Shown one piece after another: positions 61,164 through 64,000 of a DNA stretch of 64,000 nt. The notes beneath the pieces were generated by a model. It saw only the letters and a program-made list of their open reading frames with translations, had not been told where the DNA came from and did not search any database. The position numbers and the translations under genes are program-made. The DNA is from an uncultured Slackia sp. (lineage in GTDB: Bacteria > Actinomycetota > Coriobacteriia > Coriobacteriales > Eggerthellaceae): contig NZ_CAKTVX010000002.1 in the NCBI RefSeq assembly GCF_934630525.1, forward strand, positions 124,001 through 188,000, given 5' to 3'. Numbering within the stretch: the stretch's first letter is position 1; every line of letters begins with the position of its first letter.

Positions 61164-62138
61164 CTAGCGAGTTTCGGCAGCCCTTTCGTAGGCTTCTACG
61201 ATTCGCGCGACGAGGTTGTGTCGCACCACGTCGCGCCCGGTAAGGTCGCGGAAGGCGATGTCTTCCACACCTTCAAGAATGCGGCGCACGCCCTTCAGGC
61301 CCGAATAGCCGTGCGGCAGGTCGACCTGGGTCACATCGCCCGTGATAACCATTTTCGAGTTGAAGCCCAAACGCGTGAGGAACATCTTCATTTGTTCGGG
61401 CGTGGTGTTTTGAGCTTCGTCGAGAATGATGAAGCTATCGTTGAACGTGCGGCCGCGCATGAATGCGAGCGGCGCGATTTCAATAACACCGCCTTCGATG
61501 AGTTCGCGGGCGCGTTCCATGTCGGTCATATCGAATAGCGCGTCGTAGAGCGGGCGAATGTAGGGGTCGACCTTCTCGGTGAGCGTGCCCGGCAGAAAGC
61601 CCAGGTTCTCGCCTGCCTCGACCACAGGTCGCGTGAGGATGATGCGGTTGACTTCCTTGCGCTTGAGCGCAGCCACCGCCATAGCCATGGCCAAATAGGT
61701 TTTGCCCGTGCCTGCAGGGCCAATGCCAAACGTTACCGTATTCTCGCGAATCGCATCAACGTAACGTTTCTGACCTGCGGTTTTTGGACGAATCGCGCGG
61801 CCACGATACGTGAGCAGAATATCTTCGCGCAAAATGCTCGGCGCGAATTCGCCCTGTCGCAAAAGTTCGACGGCACGGCGCGCGTCGTCGATTGTCGGGT
61901 CGCTTCCCGCGGCGGCCATTTTAATGAAATCACTGAACAGAGCCGTGAGGCTTTGCACTTCCGCGGCATCGCCCGAAAGCGCAATGGTGTCGCCTCGAAC
62001 CGTGATGCGCGCGGAAAACGCCCGCTTCACCTCGCGCAGCACGCAATCGGAAGGGCCCACGATTTGTTCCATGCCCACCCGTTCAGGCAGCGTAAGCGTG
62101 ATTTGCGTTTCGTCGGTCGAGATGGGATCGTTGCTCAT
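61164..62138 (-). CDS. phoH: PhoH family ATPase
   Basis: 324-aa PhoH-like protein. The P-loop is FGIGPAGTGKTYLAMAMAV; VNRIILTRPVVEAGENLGFL and SFIILDEAQNTTPEQMKMFL are family motifs (PhoH ATPase, related to RNA helicase-like NTPases). An N-terminal KH-like part precedes it. The start was set at MSNDPIST (62138) with AAGGGGC upstream. PhoH usually precedes ybeY and era; here era follows directly after a repeat region. Confidence 0.95.
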   Translation of the reverse strand: MSNDPISTDETQITLTLPERVGMEQIVGPSDCVLREVKRAFSARITVRGDTIALSGDAAEVQSLTALFSDFIKMAAAGSDPTIDDARRAVELLRQGEFAPSILREDILLTYRGRAIRPKTAGQKRYVDAIRENTVTFGIGPAGTGKTYLAMAMAVAALKRKEVNRIILTRPVVEAGENLGFLPGTLTEKVDPYIRPLYDALFDMTDMERARELIEGGVIEIAPLAFMRGRTFNDSFIILDEAQNTTPEQMKMFLTRLGFNSKMVITGDVTQVDLPHGYSGLKGVRRILEGVEDIAFRDLTGRDVVRHNLVARIVEAYERAAETR

Positions 62139-62368
62139 GGAAGCCCCTTTTGACGTGCATCTGCAGAACGACTTCATTGTATCAAAGCGCGCCGAGACGC
62201 TTGTAAAGGGCGCTTCAAAACAGGATGGCTGGTTCGTAGCGACGCGGTACGCGACGGCACAGCGTGCGTTTTCGACGAAGCCCAAGTTTGCACGACGCGC
62301 GCATTCCGCACGTGGAGTTTCCCGGTTACTCAAGCGATTCCGGGAGTGACGTCGAAGGTGCCACTCGC

Positions 62369-62710
62369 CTATCGGCGAAACGCGCGCACATAGGCGCAGC
62401 TCGGCGGCAAATGGTCGCCGAAAAGCGCGATGCGCGGGGTAAGGCGGCAGCACCGCTCGCATTCGTTGAAGCGATTCTCGTAGACGCTGCAGCGACGCGT
62501 AGACTCGTCGAGAAACTCGCACGGCGACGAAAGATCGACGGCGACACCGCCGTATTCGTCGACCTCGCGCTCGTAACAGCACATGCCGCAGCAATCGCAG
62601 ATATCGTCCCACGAGCCGTCGTGCCATGCGCGCATCGCCGATACGATGCCCTTAATGGTTGTAGACATGGAGCATGTGCCTTTCCGTCGTCGTTGATTGC
62701 TTTCATTCAT
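62369..62710 (-). CDS. YkgJ/CxxCxxCC-type cysteine cluster protein
   Basis: 113-aa protein with the CxxCxxCC metal-binding motif (ICDCCGMCCYEREVDEYGG), further CEFLDESTRRCSVYENRFNE and ECERCCRL. This is the pattern of the YkgJ/YcgN families, thought to bind iron-sulfur clusters or zinc. The start at 62710 has GAGGTTTTA upstream; an ATG 14 codons later is the alternative. It is downstream of ettA after a terminator. The role is unknown. Confidence 0.85.
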   Translation of the reverse strand: MNESNQRRRKGTCSMSTTIKGIVSAMRAWHDGSWDDICDCCGMCCYEREVDEYGGVAVDLSSPCEFLDESTRRCSVYENRFNECERCCRLTPRIALFGDHLPPSCAYVRAFRR

Positions 62711-62740
62711 TAAAACCTCGGTGAAGAGCGAATCGCACAA

Positions 62741-62767
62741 AAAGCGCCGCCCATAAGAGCGGCGCTT
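62741..62767 (-). terminator. Terminator after ettA
   Basis: Stem AAGCGCCGC / GCGGCGCTT with an 8-nt loop and TTTTTG downstream on the minus strand, 14 nt after the ettA stop. Confidence 0.88.
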
Positions 62768-62780
62768 CGGAATTGATAGC

Positions 62781-64000
<1,220 letters not shown>

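Overview
The window reads as a chromosomal segment of a high-GC Gram-positive bacterium of the class Coriobacteriia, most likely family Eggerthellaceae (a Slackia- or Eggerthella-like genus). The assignment is an inference from gene content. It rests on two membrane-integrated LuxR-type regulators, a Tat-exported FMN/FAD fumarate-reductase-like flavoprotein paired with one of them, a YfcC-family carrier, a Coriobacteriia-like F-type ATP synthase operon, and no outer-membrane genes. No prophage, insertion sequence, CRISPR array or plasmid gene was found. Almost all genes lie on the minus strand.

Layout. 1-7.6 kb: the 5' end of dnaE, a PNPOx/Nim-like flavoprotein, a B3/4-domain gene behind a terminator-like leader, a YfcC carrier divergent from a 7-TM LuxR regulator, and a large cell-surface protein with a lysozyme-like domain. 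7.8-14.8 kb: the complete atpI-like-BEFHAGDC operon. 14.9-19.6 kb: dCMP deaminase, upp, glyA, rpiB and glpK. 19.9-25.5 kb: a small hypothetical protein, an alpha/beta hydrolase, a solitary prepilin peptidase, tsaC and a 12-TM LuxR regulator. 25.7-27.7 kb: the divergent flavoprotein reductase. 27.8-37.8 kb: recO, thrS, a zinc-ribbon membrane protein, valS, clpX, clpP and tig. 37.9-42.8 kb: tRNA-Leu, a CPA1 antiporter, a diacylglycerol-kinase-like gene and a tRNA cluster (Arg, His, Lys, Lys). 42.9-49.9 kb: rsfS, yqeK, nadD, proA, proB, obgE, rpmA and rplU. 50.5-58 kb: polA, an LTA-synthase-like sulfatase and a metNIQ methionine transporter. 58-64 kb: an acidic zinc-ribbon membrane protein, era, phoH, a CxxCxxCC protein and most of ettA.

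Most notable items. (i) The MetQ lipoprotein appears circularly permuted: the segment that normally starts the mature protein is at its C-terminus. (ii) Its MetN partner ends before the usual methionine-sensing domain. The operon also carries a short Met-containing upstream ORF placed almost exactly at the predicted transcription start, suggesting a leaderless attenuator. (iii) Two families of intergenic cruciform repeats occur (family 1 at 19.6, 46.5, 60.8 and 61.0 kb; family 2 at 19.8, 38.3, 50.2 and 50.4 kb). Each has a conserved core between long arms that pair perfectly within a copy but differ entirely between copies. (iv) A 15-bp palindrome recurs in three intergenic regions. None of these was checked against a database.
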